Positions 12,084 to 23,870 of a DNA stretch of 64,000 bases are shown here, piece by piece (positions within the stretch are counted from its first letter, which is position 1; each line of letters begins with the position of its first letter). The notes under the pieces are model-generated. The model worked only from the letters and a program-made list of their open reading frames with translations. It was not told where the DNA came from and made no database searches. Source of the stretch: Russula earlei (taxonomy: Eukaryota; Basidiomycota; Agaricomycetes; Russulales; Russulaceae); the NCBI GenBank assembly GCA_025769875.1, contig JAGFNK010000056.1, positions 1 through 64,000 of the forward strand, in the 5' to 3' direction. A program made the position numbers and the translations under genes.

Positions 12084-13073
12084 TGAGAGGCGCGGAGAGA
12101 AAGGAGAGACAGTTGAAAGAAAAAGAGACGAGAAAGAGGGAGCTTTTAATAGCGTCCAGCCGCAGTTTCGACCAGCGAGCCATATGAGAAATGGATGAGA
12201 AAGTGAACTGAGGGATGACGACGAACGCGGAGACCGGATTGCCTTGAGCGAAGAGAGGATGTACGCACCCAAGAGTCTTAAGTAAATGAGGATGCGTGGG
12301 TGGGGTGACGATGCCAAGGATGAGTAGGCATCCGGCATCGCTTTGTTTCATCGCTTCTAGAGTGCCAAGTCGTGTCCAGGACGATGTCGATAAAAGGGGA
12401 TGCGAGATGCCTTGATAAGAGTCTGCACACATAGTCGTTGTTCCACAAAGCCTTGGCGTATGACTGGAAAGGACTTGTCCGACAAGTGGCTGACGTTAGT
12501 CGGGAATAAGCCATGTGCATCTCCCGGCAATCCAAATGCGATCTGACGATGATCTCATAGCAAGTCAAAGCCGAGCTGCGTGAATATATGTTCCAAGTCA
12601 GGGCACAAAAGGCATGGGCATGTGGCCTTGCCCCGGTTGCGTCGAAAGTGAAAGTTCTTCCAGAGCGGAACACGCCAAGTGGAACTGCAGCGCACTGACC
12701 TCAACGTGGAACATCGATTGCATCATAGCGATGATTAACAATATTATGAGTCACATGCCCTCTGGAAAAAGAAAAAAAAAAAAAAAGGTCCATGTCCTTC
12801 GGTTGCATCGACCATCCGACTCTTGTGGGTGTGGATCGATTATGTGTAGAGAGCGAACGAACCCCGAGCTGGGCGGCGGCGGAATCCGGAGCGCCCATGT
12901 GCCGGGCCAATTTTTGGCTGCTTGGCTGTTTCACCCGTCCTCTCACCCTCGACTACTATCTCAAAGCACTAGAGCTCTCCCCGTATCCCTTGCTCTTGGA
13001 CAGGCTATCCAGGCAAACTAGAGATATATTTTTACCATAGACATATCTTCGTTCAAAGTTAATTCATCGCCTC
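12084..13073. other. Divergent intergenic region between TDT transporter and phosphate carrier
   Basis: Upstream DNA of two genes facing away from each other. It contains a long A-run near 12770-12787. Short frames on both strands show no family resemblance, so it is read as a bidirectional regulatory region. Confidence 0.45.
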
Positions 13074-14245
13074 ATGTCGCACCTCGCTCCGTCTGGGAAG
13101 TGGGATGCCCGGTGAGCTGGCACAAGTCCTCTTCTCCAAGCGCCTCTCTGACGATACCCTCCCAGTTATCTTGGCCCCGTTCCCCACGATACTTCCTACT
13201 ATGCCAAGTGCATGCTTGGCGGTGTTCTTGCATGTGGTCTGACGCATGCTGGCATCACTCCACTCGATGTTGCCAAATGTAACATGCAGGCAAGCACATT
13301 ACCTCTCGGGGAAATTTATACTCAATGCCACCGCTCTCTCTTAGGTAAACCCTGCCAAGTACACGGGCAGCATCAGTGCCCTGAAAACCATCGTCGCCGA
13401 AGAAGGTACAAGGGGTGTGTGGAAAGGCGTCGGTCCCACTCTCGTCGGATATTCGCTCCAGGGCATGTTCAAATATGGCCTGTACGAGATTTTCAAGGAT
13501 CAGTACATGAATCTCGCCGGCGAGGAGGCGTCCGCGAAATATAAGGAAGCCATCTGGCTTGCGGGCTCCGCAAGCGCCGAGTTTTTCGCCGACATTGCGC
13601 TCTGCCCGCTCGAGATGACTAAGGTTAAGGTCCAGACGAGCCCCGCTGGTACCTTCCCCGTCCCCTTCGGCGCTGCGTGGGCGGAAATGAGCCGCACGAA
13701 AATTGAGACTCGGTTCCCCTTCGGCTCTATCATCCCGCTATGGTCCCGCCAGGTATGGATTGTTCCCTTCCATGCGCCTCTAAACGATCTTACTATGTCA
13801 TCTCCTTCTAGATTCCGTACACGATGGCCAAGTTCTTCTGTTTCGAGAAGATTGTTCAGCAATTCTATACCCACGTCTTCACCGAGCCAAAGGAGACCTA
13901 TAGCAAGCCGACACAACTTGGGGTTACATTTACCTCTGGTTACCTTTCGGGTGTCGTTTGCGCTGTTGTCTCACACCCTGCCGACTCCCTTGTCTCCCAA
14001 CTTGGCAAGCCCCAGAACAAGGGAAAGAGTCTCGGCACGATTGTGGGCGAGGTCGGCTTTGGTACTCTAGCAACAAAAGGTCTTTTCACGCGTGTGGTCA
14101 TGATTGGTACCCTTACTGGTACGTCTGCGTTGTTCGGTCTATCGACGTGATCTGATCAACGGATTCCTTGCGTGTAGGTTTCCAATGGTGGATCTACGAT
14201 ACGTTCAAGGCCACGATGGGCATGGGCACAACTGGTGGCAAGTAA
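13074..14245 (+). CDS. Mitochondrial phosphate carrier (PIC2/MIR1 type)
   Basis: Imports inorganic phosphate into the mitochondrial matrix for ATP synthesis; inner-membrane protein of the mitochondrial carrier family (SLC25A3 group). Five exons: 13074-13111, 13166-13289, 13345-13752, 13812-14118 and 14178-14245. The N-terminus has YYAKCMLGGVLACGLTHAGI, then the first carrier signature PLDVAK. The second repeat has PLEMTKVKVQ; the third is PADSLV, degenerate as is usual in phosphate carriers. The end reads GFQWWIYDTFK. Intron 2 (13290-13344) has a GC donor (CAG|GCAAGC) instead of GT; splicing there restores NMQ-VNPAKYTGS, expected for the family. Total about 314 residues, the normal length. 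The SHG1-like gene follows 258 bp downstream on the same strand. Confidence 0.93.
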
Positions 14246-14503
14246 ACGTAAGACCCATACCCCCGGAAAATTGTCTCATTGGTGCGTGTGGTCTGTCTCG
14301 ATTCATTTCGAGCACCTCCTTACTCTTCTCAGAGGACATATGATACACTCGGCTCATCTGCGCTGATCGTCTTCATTCTTGACTGTCTTTTTCCTAGTCT
14401 GTCCCTAGCTAGTTGGTATAGATAATATTCGCAGTGCCGGTGTGACGTCGTGTTTTCAGCAGTCGGACCGGACATCCGCCTCACACCTTTAAAGACCGAC
14501 AAC

Positions 14504-15277
14504 ATGCCAGATCCACTCAAGACACCCGACGCCCTCGTCAAAGAGTAAATTCACTTTGTACTTGTACACGTACGATTAAGGAATTGATCGGTAAACCATC
14601 CGACAAACCAAACGAGTCCAGATTCAAAAAATCGGGCGAATTCGACCGTCTACGGCGTGAACTACTCACGCAATTCCAAAACGGAGTGCGGTCCCATCAA
14701 CTTTTCCTTCTCTTTTCTCGGTAACAAAAATTGCAGGATGGAGCAGACGCGTTTTGGTCGCGCGTGGACGAGATCGCGCGTGCACGTCTCAACGCCGAGG
14801 ATAAGCTCCACCTCAAGGCGGCGGACACGCTCAACCGAGAGCTGCTCCAGGAACTCGATCGGTAGTGTACCCCCCCCCTCATTCCTTTCCCGATCGTCGT
14901 GCTCAACAGCGCTTGCAGATTCCCGCTCGTCGAGCGGGCGGTAGCGGACGTGCCGGCGCTGGCCGATCCCGGGTTTGCGGCCGGCATACGCAGGCACGCT
15001 CAGAACATCGTGCGGCGCTCCCGAGGCGATCCCGGTGCGTTCCTCCCCTCCTCTTCCGCTGGCAGTGGGCTATAATCGTTTGGCTCCTTCCGGGTTGTGA
15101 TGATCGTACGTGAGCTTATGGTCGTCGTCGTCGTCCTTAGCCGAGGAAGATGTGTCGCGGCCGAACGGCGCCGTCCCTGCACCCGAACCTGCGCCTGTGC
15201 AGGACGAGCGACGGAATGGAGCTGCTCCGCGTGAGGGGCCACCCCGAGACGAAGGAATGGAGATATCGGATGGGTGA
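14504..15277 (+). CDS. SHG1/BOD1-domain protein, likely COMPASS subunit
   Basis: A 160-residue protein from five exons: 14504-14544, 14622-14685, 14737-14861, 14919-15034 and 15141-15277, all with GT-AG introns. The first half matches the SHG1/BOD1 domain: TPDALVKEFKKSGEFDRLRR, then LLTQFQNGDGADAFW and SRVDEIARARL. The central part, LKAADTLNRELLQELDRFP, is helical. The C-terminal third is Pro/Glu/Arg rich and looks disordered. Yeast Shg1 belongs to the Set1/COMPASS histone H3K4 methyltransferase complex; human BOD1/BOD1L share the fold. The role here is inferred from that domain alone. The small exons meant it had to be assembled by splice sites, each of which keeps frame. Confidence 0.75.
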
Positions 15278-16244
15278 TTTTCATTCGTGGCATATGGTGG
15301 AACCGTATCATTCGGGGCGGGGGTTATCTGTTGTGCCTCGGACGAACCGCACGGGTGGTCGCGTGGGCTTGCAGTGCATAGCGTTTAACTTAGCGTACGG
15401 TCCAGCGTGATATACAGTCTTAACCAAAGCTAAGAAATCGTGTCACTGTCTGCTCGTCGAGGACTCGTAATGGGCATGCGCCGGGGGCCGCAATTGTCAC
15501 AGGCCATCTGACCAGCAATCTCCATTCATGTTGTACCGAAGCCATACCCTCCACGCCCCTTCCGACGGTGCGCCCGTCACTTGGTGAGACTCTGGAGGAA
15601 CTCGGTGGTATTACATACATATCGATACTTAACCAACACCGAACACGTGAGTGAATACGCCTTGCCGTGGTCTCGCGATGTGATCAGTGACCACAAAGTA
15701 AAGATGCCGCCACCACATCCGAGTACACAGCCTCACCACGGCCACGCCCACCCACATCTTGAGCCACGGGCTAGCAGCAGTGGGCCAGCACATTCCACGG
15801 TCACAACTACACACGAGTCTTCCCCGGGCCCTGCGTGCGTTCTCACATCGTTCGAGCCCTTCTTCTAGATGCTGTATATCTGTATTCATTGTCACTGCGC
15901 ACCACTCCTCGTGCATTAAGGCTTCAGGCCTCGCCTGTCATACTAGTAAGCATCATCCCCTGGAGTTTTGGCGTCCTTGTGAACTTGCTAAAAAGGTATT
16001 TGCTTCTGCCCTACCATCATTGCCACCGCGTCCCCTCTTAAGTTCAACTCTCAAAACGTCTGACATCCCACTCCCTTTTGCGTCTACGTGCTCCCATGCG
16101 GATGACAACGTCATATTCGCACTGACGTTTATACCACTCCATCTCCGTAGACTTGATCACCTCCATTATCTCCAAATAGCCAGCGCCGTGTGATCGCTAC
16201 GCTAACCTGAGCCTTAGCGTACTTTAAGGGCTCAAGTCCTGGCA
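15278..16244. other. Intergenic with direct repeat and CHAT 5' flank
   Basis: Contains the left direct repeat (15483-15682). From about 15717 onward it has DNA shared with the upstream regions of TPR-CHAT copy 4 (63105-63580) and of the remnant at 55.5 kb. No independent gene is recognised. Confidence 0.55.
15483..15682 (+). repeat. Direct repeat, left of TPR-CHAT copy 2
   Basis: About 200 bp, starting GGGGGCCGCAATTGTCACAG and ending in GTGGTCTCGCGATGTGA, repeated in the same orientation at 19936-20159. The pair brackets copy 2. Confidence 0.8.
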
Positions 16245-19211
16245 ATGGCAATCGCAGCACGAGGCGAGCGCCGTACGTTAAATAGACAACAAAACGATCC
16301 CGAACAAGACATCCTTCGCCTCACCGAGGCGATATTCGTTCCTTGGGATCAAAGACCCCTGATCATCGTTTGGATATTCTTTGGAATTGCGTCCGCCCTT
16401 TCTATTCGCTCCCGTGAGTCCAGGCAGCCCGAGGTCGTCAACTGGTCCATTAAGTATCTTCGTTATCTCTATGAGCAACCACTTGACGCCTTCGACCTCC
16501 CACACAATGTTATCACAGCAACTCTTGTAGATCAGTTTGCATTCAAGATCAAGTTGGATCCCGAAAATGTCATTTCGGACATCGAGGAGATGGCGAATCT
16601 CTGTCACGAGCTTCTCAACTCTGACATCTCGAAAGCCATACTAACAGCTGCCTTGGAGATCTTTGCTAACTCTCTTTTGGCAACACATTCCCTACGGAGC
16701 CAACTATCACTGTCGCCCTCTGAGAAAGTGATTGAATGTCTCAGGGAGGCGAGCGTATGTCTACCAGATTTGCATCGAGTATCCGTCGTGCTCGCTATGT
16801 CTCTCCTTACACGGTTCGAGATAACTTTATTGAACGACGAGTACGAAGAGGGAATGGCCATCGTTGACAAAATCATTGCCTTCCGTGGGCCAGGAGATAG
16901 GCCAAGCCAATTCCAGGGACATGGCATTGCAATTGGTTGCGTTGTTTGCAATGGTCCAATCACATTATTGTGGGAATATGGAGTATATCGAGAAGGAGAT
17001 TTACCGCTTTCGAACCTTGCTTGCTGGCGCTTCCCTGGAAGATCCCGTCCGTGCTGTCATCATCAGAGGGCTCGCTGATCTTCAGGGGTTGCGTGATCGT
17101 CGTGCTTTTGGTGTTGTTCCAAGCGTGGATTCCACCGATTCATCACGTCCAATCCCTCCATTTCGGGAGTTGAGTGCGTCCTTCTCCCAGTCGGACAGTA
17201 CTAGTCGCGGATTTATCCTGGAGAAAGACCATGTCGACGCGCTCCTGTCATACACTCGTATCACCGATATGGAGGATATTATAGAGGCCATCAATTATTA
17301 TCGACTTGTCCTTGCCTCTTTTCACCCTGGTACTCAAATTGCAACCGTTGCCGCGCACGCCCTCGGCACCGTCCTCTACAAGGCCTTCTCATGCACCAAT
17401 AACATCGACCACCTCAACGAGTCAATTTCCGTCCTTCAACATTCTCTCGCCATCACGGTTGAATCATTCTACCAATTCATGCAGGCTCGATTGCTCATCA
17501 CATCCCTACAAGCCCGCCTCGTCCTTCTCCGCAATGAAGAGGACTTGGACGAAATCATGCAGCTCTTCCATGTGACGGTCAACAATAAACACGTGAAGAC
17601 ACCTGACAGGTTCGATATGTCATGCAGCTGGGCGAAGACTGCGCGCCGCTCCAGACACCCCTCCATATCAACTGCGTATGACTGTGCCATCTCGTTGATG
17701 CGTGACACTCTCACATTCACACCAACCCTCTTTACACAGCATTTCCAACTTGCTGCCATCCTAAATGAACACAGAGTACTACCACTGGACTACGCATCTC
17801 ATCTGGTCCAAACAGGTCGATTCAATCAGGCTATCGAGACCCTGGAACAAGGAAGAGCGTTACTCTGGTCGGAGATGCGAGGCCTTCGTACACCAATGGA
17901 TCAACTCCAGGCAGCCGACTCTCAATTAGCAGACAACCTCGCTGTTGTCAATAGGGATCTTGAGATGCTCACCCTGACTGACTCATCAAACATCGATGGT
18001 GATGGTGGAGATGGGCTCGAGGGGATCGATCAAATTGGTCTTCTCCTGTTGAAGCAACGAAAGCATTTGGACGATCGTAGCAAGCTTATTTCTCAAGTCC
18101 GATCTCTGCCTGGATTTGAATCCTTCTTGAAGGCACCTTCCTTCGACACTCTCATTTCAGCTGCATCGCGGGGGCCAGTAATCGTCATCAATCATTCCGA
18201 GTGGCGTTCCGACATCTTTATCCTTCTTCACAATGACCCACCTTCCCTAATCCCTACCACCGACGATTTCTACCACAGTGCAATAAAGCTCAGGGATCGG
18301 CTTATGAGATACCGATCCTCCAGAGAGCATGGTCTTGACTCAAAACAATACGAGCACGATCTACGCTCCGTACTTGTGGGTTTGTATGATCTTGTCGGCC
18401 GGCCAGTTATCGAAAGACTGCGGACCTTGAATGTACCTGAACAATCCAGAGTTTGGTGGTGTCCGACATCCGTGTTCTGTTCTCTTCCCCTGCACGCGAT
18501 GGGTCCGATTCCATCAGATGATGGTGTCAAGCGGCATTTTTTGGATCTGTATATTTCATCATATACCCCGTCACTATCTGCGCTCATCGAATCCCGAAAA
18601 GTCAGCGAGCGATCATTCGAAAAGCCTTCGATCCTTCTTGTGGCACAACCCGATCAGTCTCTGTACGAGGCGTTCCCAGAGATCTGGGCCATGAAACGGC
18701 TCGATACGAAGGTAACAACACTGATGTCAAGCAGGGCAACACATTCTGCTGTTACAGAGAGCCTCCGAGAGCATCGGTTTTCGCATTTCGTGTGTCATGG
18801 ACAGCTGGAACACGGGAAGCCATTCGATGCTTCCTTCCTGCTTCATGGTGGCGAGCGTCTCACACTACTTGACCTCATTCGATCGCAACTTCCCGCTGCC
18901 GAGTTTGCATTCCTCTCTGCATGTCATACTGCAGAGTTGACAGAAGGAAGCATCGCAGACGAGGCACTGCACCTTACGGCGGCAATGCAATATTGTGGAT
19001 TCCGAAGTGTAGTTGGGACGATGTGGGGAATGGCTGATACTGATGGACCAGAACTGGTTGAAAGCTTCTACAAGTCGATGTTCTCGAATAAACAAGCTGG
19101 GATACCGTACTATGAGAAATCCGCAAGGGCACTCCGGGATGCGGTGCGGCGACTAAGGAAGAATCGGGTTTCCTTAAGCGATGGGTGAACTTTGTTCATT
19201 ATGGGGCGTGA
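16245..19211 (+). pseudogene. TPR-CHAT copy 2, two frameshifts
   Basis: Homologous over its full length to TPR-CHAT genes 1 and 3 but in two frames. The first frame (from ATG 16245) runs in homology to about 16905. An extra base in the run around 16910-16918 moves the homology to the next frame (DMALQLVALFAMVQ), which continues to 19188. There a missing base near 19174 replaces the conserved RWVNFVHYGA ending with a short tail; the homologous stop would be at 19209-19211. The CHAT dyad is intact (SHFVCHG and LSACHTAEL). The start is shorter than in genes 1 and 3, lacking ~40 N-terminal residues, as in copy 4. Sequencing error cannot be excluded, but two breaks make a pseudogene the simpler reading. 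Confidence 0.85.
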
Positions 19212-20400
19212 TTGGCGGTTGTCAGTGAGTGCAAATTTGTCATGGCAAGTATGATCGCTAATTGTCATGGACTGGAAGAGTCATCCGCTTCGGTTCTTGG
19301 GACTTCTTCCCGACCACGCCTACCTCTGCATGACACTCCCTTCGGGCACCTCTTCAATATTTTCGAAAACCGTGCTATCAAGCCGTCGCGTTGTAAGTTA
19401 TGGCTGCGTTGTGTGTGGGAAGAGGATGTCCGCCTGAGGGGAACATGTAGACTGGAAAGGAGAAGGGGGAGGGGGAGGGGGGGAGGACGGGACGGGAAGG
19501 AGTGAGAGGGATTGCGGCGGCCTGCGCGAGATGACCGGATAAAAGGAAAAACTGACCTGTACGACTCGGACTTGGGGCAAAGTTGGTTGATGATTAAACC
19601 ACCGAGACGGGTCGACGAACGTACCCACGACGTTCGCGCATGACACCCGTAATCAATGGCAAGTTTGAAAGCCGTTATCATAATGGGAAAGCCAGTACCC
19701 TTCGTCAGTCGGGGGACCTGTGAACAGTGGCATTTCAAGTTTATTTTGATGGGAATAGCAATTATTGTGTAATTCCCCTTGCGCTCATGGTACGACAGGT
19801 CGTGGTTGAAGCTTGAAGCTTAAAGGCTCCTTCCGTCTGCTCTCCCCGCGTCTCGTGGTCGCACGACGACAGGGGAGGATGAGATCGCTCCAAGCCATCA
19901 CATGGACGCTTTGACCGAGTCGACCGACTCGAGCAGGGGGCCGCAATTGTCACAGGCCATCTGACCAGCAATCTCCATTCATGATGTACCGAAGCCATAC
20001 CCTCCACGCCCCTTCCGACGGTGCGCTCGTCATTTGGTCAGATTCTCTCCGGAGGAACCAGCAGGTATTACATATCGAGCACAGCCAACCATACTTACCA
20101 ATTCCCGCTCTGTCGTAACACCTGAGTGAATACCCCTTGCTGTGGTCTCGCGATGTGACGACATTATAAAGTGGTGGGAGAAGGCCAGGTATGGACAATG
20201 TGGGAGTAGAAATTGCTTCAATTCGCGGGCCCACGCGAGGGTAGTTAAAATCACAAGTACGCTACGGGCTTTGTAATCGTACACCGAAGTACATACTTGT
20301 AAGTAATTTTTTATGATTTTATTTATGATGTTGTATGAGCTCATAATAAAGCAGAACATACAGATTTATTGCGGATACAAAATATATGTGCACATGTGAA
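19212..20400. other. Intergenic downstream of TPR-CHAT copy 2
   Basis: The first ~60 bp resemble the 3' flanks of the other CHAT copies. There is a G-rich stretch at 19460-19500 and the right direct repeat at 19936-20159. No gene is recognised. Confidence 0.5.
19936..20159 (+). repeat. Direct repeat, right of TPR-CHAT copy 2
   Basis: Second copy of the 15483-15682 repeat, same orientation, with small indels in its last third. The two starts are 4453 bp apart. Confidence 0.8.
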
Positions 20401-20587
20401 ACATACAACAAAAAACATACATTTACATCACACCCCCACATGTGCAACACAGACTGAGGGTTTGGACATGGGTCTTTACTTTCCATTTAGGCAAAGCCTT
20501 TGTCAGAATGTCTGTGGGCATGTCCTCTGATGGGCAGTACTTCAAGTCCACAGTTTTGGCAGCTACGACTTGACAAATGAAGTGGTA

Positions 20588-21376
20588 TCATAGGTCAATA
20601 TGTTTTGTATGCATGTGGTAGTTGTTGTCTTTGGTGAGCTTCAAAGCAGGTTGATTGTTGCAGTATAAAGTAATAGAACTGTAGAGTGAAGGAAATAGTT
20701 TGCTGATAAGTTTGCTAAGCCAAATAGCTTCTTTTGCTGCATGCATAACTGCTACATATTCTGCTTCAGCTGTGGAGAGTGTTACAAGCTCCTGTTTCTT
20801 TGAAGCCCAAGATATTGTGCCTCCATCAATAAGGAATGCATATCCAGAAATTGTGTGCCAATGTTCTTGGGAGGCACCATCTGCATTTGTATACCCAATG
20901 AGATTGTGCTTCTTGTTACCATAGGTAAGTTCCATTAATGGAGTGTCAATAAGATAGCAGAATGTCTGATTTACTGCTTCCCAGTGCACAATGCCCAGGT
21001 TGTCAAGAAATTGAGAGAGCATTGAGATGGCAAAAGCTATGTCTGGTCATGTCACAATGGCAAGGTACATGAGGCTGCCTATGGCTTTGCAGTAAGGCAT
21101 CTTCCACATGTGAGCAATCTCATCCAGTGATGAAGGTGCATCCATCTTTGATAACATCGTACTGGGGACCATAGGTGTACCATACAGCTTTGCATTGGCA
21201 AATGTGAATTGCGCTAAGATGGTGTCAATGTATGATAATTGGGAAAGGGATATGGTTTGGGCTGCTACTCTCAAGGTGGACAGTGTGCCAAATGTAGACA
21301 AGGCAAACCACTTGCCAATACTGGAATCAACTCCTACTGGCCCATCCCCAACAACTGCCAGTCCCCCCATGATCAT
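20588..21376 (-). pseudogene. Copia reverse transcriptase/RNase H fragment
   Basis: Minus-strand remnant of a third copia family. From 21376 down it has the end of the RT region (SQLSYIDTILAQF, then AIGSLMYLAIVT), a break near 21040, then RNase H (GYTNADGASQEHWHTISGYA, STAEAEYVAVMHAAKEAIW) to the HTKHID motif near 20590. Everything upstream in the element (gag, protease, integrase) is missing, and no LTR was identified next to it. Confidence 0.85.
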
Positions 21377-21859
21377 TCACAATTCAGCCAGCTTGCATAA
21401 CCTTCCTGTTGTTTAGGTGACCTCCCCACAGCACCCTCCATTGCAACCTCAAGCCCTGGATATCCCTTCTCAAAGTGATGATGATGTCATGGACATCATA
21501 TTGAGAAGTGCCCAGTCAAGTGCCAGCACACAGCTCCCTTTGTGTTGAAGAAGCATCAGATTGTTATCAACCCTGGACATGCATCTGTTGTGTTGCTATG
21601 CTTTTCACTAAACATCTCACAACTAATTTCTGTGTAAACATAGGGTTGATCCTCCAACTACCTCTCAGGGTTTTTTTCTTCCAACTTGATATATTGGTGT
21701 GAAATGTGCTGCCCCCATCTGGTGCTGTGACACATCAAGAATCAACAAATATGCCCAAAGGCTCTGTGCTTCCCTCTTGGAATCTTCACCTCTGCTGATT
21801 CCCAGGCCTTCCACCCCTCCACCCCCATTGCCATCCCTATCCTTGGCTGAACTGGGCCT
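21377..21859. other. Gene-poor stretch before solo LTR D
   Basis: Short frames only. A Pro/Ser-rich plus-strand frame ends inside the LTR and resembles nothing recognised. Probably further retroelement debris. Confidence 0.35.
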
Positions 21860-22244
21860 TGTTGAACCGGAACCCGAACGGATCAAAGAAGGCGAAGACC
21901 TTCATACAAGGTTCAAGATCCGCTCATAGATGTTACGTGTTAGACAGAACTTTAGTATATGCGCTTATGGCAATAGGGTTATGCATAGTATGCTATCTAT
22001 CACAAGATGCAGCCTTATGCTGCGTCTAGAACGTTTCCACATCACGCGTCACTTAATGCGCAATATAGTGGACACCTGTAGTCACCTCTTTTGGACTTAG
22101 GAACAGCCCTGGGTCATAGAGGTATAAATACCATACTTGTAGACAAGTATACACATCGCTCTACACCCCAATATCACTTGAGCATTAGCACAACCTCTAA
22201 GGTGGGTTGCTTAGCCTGTTAGCTGCGCTCTATGCTGCGCAACA
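21860..22244 (+). repeat. Solo LTR D (family of copia element C)
   Basis: A 385-bp LTR bounded by TG and CA, nearly identical to the LTRs of element C at 37452-37835 and 42911-43295, including the TATA-like GGTATAAATACC. No internal region follows. Flanks are GGCCT on the left and CCCCT on the right, only a partial match, so this is not a clean single insertion followed by LTR-LTR recombination. Confidence 0.9.
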
Positions 22245-23337
22245 CCCCTGGGCGGGAGATATATAGCGGATTGTGGCTGTCTACATCATCGCCCCTATCG
22301 TGCGTCCGGTCACCTCCAGTTTTCCCTCGCGTCACATCCCTCACGTCCCTCGACTATGTTCTCAAGTGCTCGCCACGCGGATCGCCACGTGCCAGCGCAG
22401 CCACCGGAGCCGACGCCTTGACGCCTTGTGTCGTCCGGTCTGACCCCTTCCACTGACCTGGACTCGGACTTCCTTTCATACTCCTGTCTTTCAGGCCTTT
22501 CCTGTCCCTCAGCTCCTCTCCTGTATATAAAAACATATTTCGAGTACAGGGAGTGGCACTTTTGTTCCCTTTGTATGTGCCCGAGCGGATCTGAATGAAC
22601 GAATGCACGCAAACGTCGTCTCCTGCGTGCCCGCTGGGTTTCTCGCTCCTCTCCCCTTTCATCTCATCTCATCTATTCCATCATTGGGTCCATCAGCTTT
22701 ACGAACCCACTTGCGTCCGGACACGTTTCACTAGGCGAGGGGCGAGAATTGGGTGGGGAGAAGGGGGCATGGACATTGTGATGGCCATGCAGTGAGCCGC
22801 TTGAGGGTGATGGGAAGAGGGATGAGAGGATGAGAGAGAACCTGCAAAAATGAAAATGAAAACAAAAAATACACACGCAACTTGTGTCACATGGGAAGAA
22901 GCGAGTGGAAACTTGAGAGAACTGGCACGTTGGGCACAGAGGTAGCTTGGGACCGGGACCGTGGGGGAAGGAGCAGTATGAAGGACAGGAGAGACGAAGA
23001 GGGAGAACGGAGCCAATCTGGCCACTGAGTTGACTAGAGGGTGCTCGGCCTCTCGGAAGTGGTCCCCGTCATGTTGCGCGCTCAGGGTTCTCAAGCCTGC
23101 AAGCCCGGAAAGCAATCTATCAAAGTACTGATAGATCATGATGTGATTAAGCAGATCTCTCTTCGGAGGTTCACTGTTGGCCACGTACAGGAGCGGGCTC
23201 ACCAGGAGTATAAGAGCCAATGCCTGGATTCCCAATGCCCTCCAGCAGCGCTCCTCTTTGTTTCTCTTTTGGTACTGGTTACCAACAGCATTTTCTCCAC
23301 CGCTTTCCTAACTGCATTTCAATCGACGATAATTACA
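22245..23337. other. Intergenic with a dispersed repeat at 22440-22620
   Basis: The segment 22440-22620 resembles 32930-33115 in the same orientation: a CT-rich part, then TGTTCCCTT and an ATGAACRAATGC motif. The rest up to the small secreted protein gene shows short frames with no family resemblance. Confidence 0.4.
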
Positions 23338-23775
23338 ATGCGCACGTCCGTTATCGTCGCCTTTATCTGCCTCACCATGGGGGTCGCCCCGTCCTTCTCG
23401 CTTCCTTCGATCTCGGTTAGGTGCGCCCACTCCCTCAAATTCTATTAAATCCCTTAGTTTACTTTTTGTTGTAGATCTAATCCGTCCAAAAGATCAGTCG
23501 ATCAAAGTCACGGTGGCACGAATGGCAGCAATTCTGGCCAGAGTGTTCCCCCCGACTTAAATGAAATAACCCCGCGCTTTTTTAGCAAGGGTGGAATCTC
23601 CTCGTCCCCGTACTTTCGTAACAAGAATGGTAAAGTTGGGTATCTAGCTCTAAGTGATCATACTCCTGATTTGAACTTCATTCATGTAGTGTATGGTAAA
23701 CATGGGGGTGTTCACAGTAGTGATGTGCAAGGCCCAGCCTCAAGCCATGAGCCAGGCCAAGCCAGGCCTGAATAG
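23338..23775 (+). CDS. Candidate small secreted protein
   Basis: Two exons give 127 residues: 23338-23420, an intron at 23421-23474 (GTGCGC donor, pyrimidine tract, TTGTAG acceptor), then 23475-23775. The splice keeps frame over 100 codons. Residues 1-22 form a classic signal peptide (MRTSVIVAFICLTMGVAPSF followed by SLP). The mature part is Ser/Asn/Gly-rich with PPDLNEITPRFFSKGGISSS and no cysteines beyond the signal. The last ~25 codons run into the GGCC-rich repeat, so the original C-terminus may have been replaced by insertion. No family is recognised; it could be an effector-like protein or a chance frame. Confidence 0.45.
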
Positions 23776-23870
23776 GCCAAGCCAAGCTGGGCCAAAATAG
23801 TGGCTTTGTGAGGGCTTTGGCCTGACCTAGAGTTCTGCCAAGCCAAAGCCAGGCCATCAGCAGCTTTTGA
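23722..23870. repeat. Degenerate GGCCAAGCC-type low-complexity repeat
   Basis: About 150 bp rich in short direct and inverted variants of CAAGCC and AGGCC. It overlaps the end of the candidate secreted-protein gene. Confidence 0.6.

Noticed and set aside
12770..12787. A-run as a retroposon poly-A tail
   Set aside because: No adjacent reverse-transcribed gene, LINE frame or target duplication was found.
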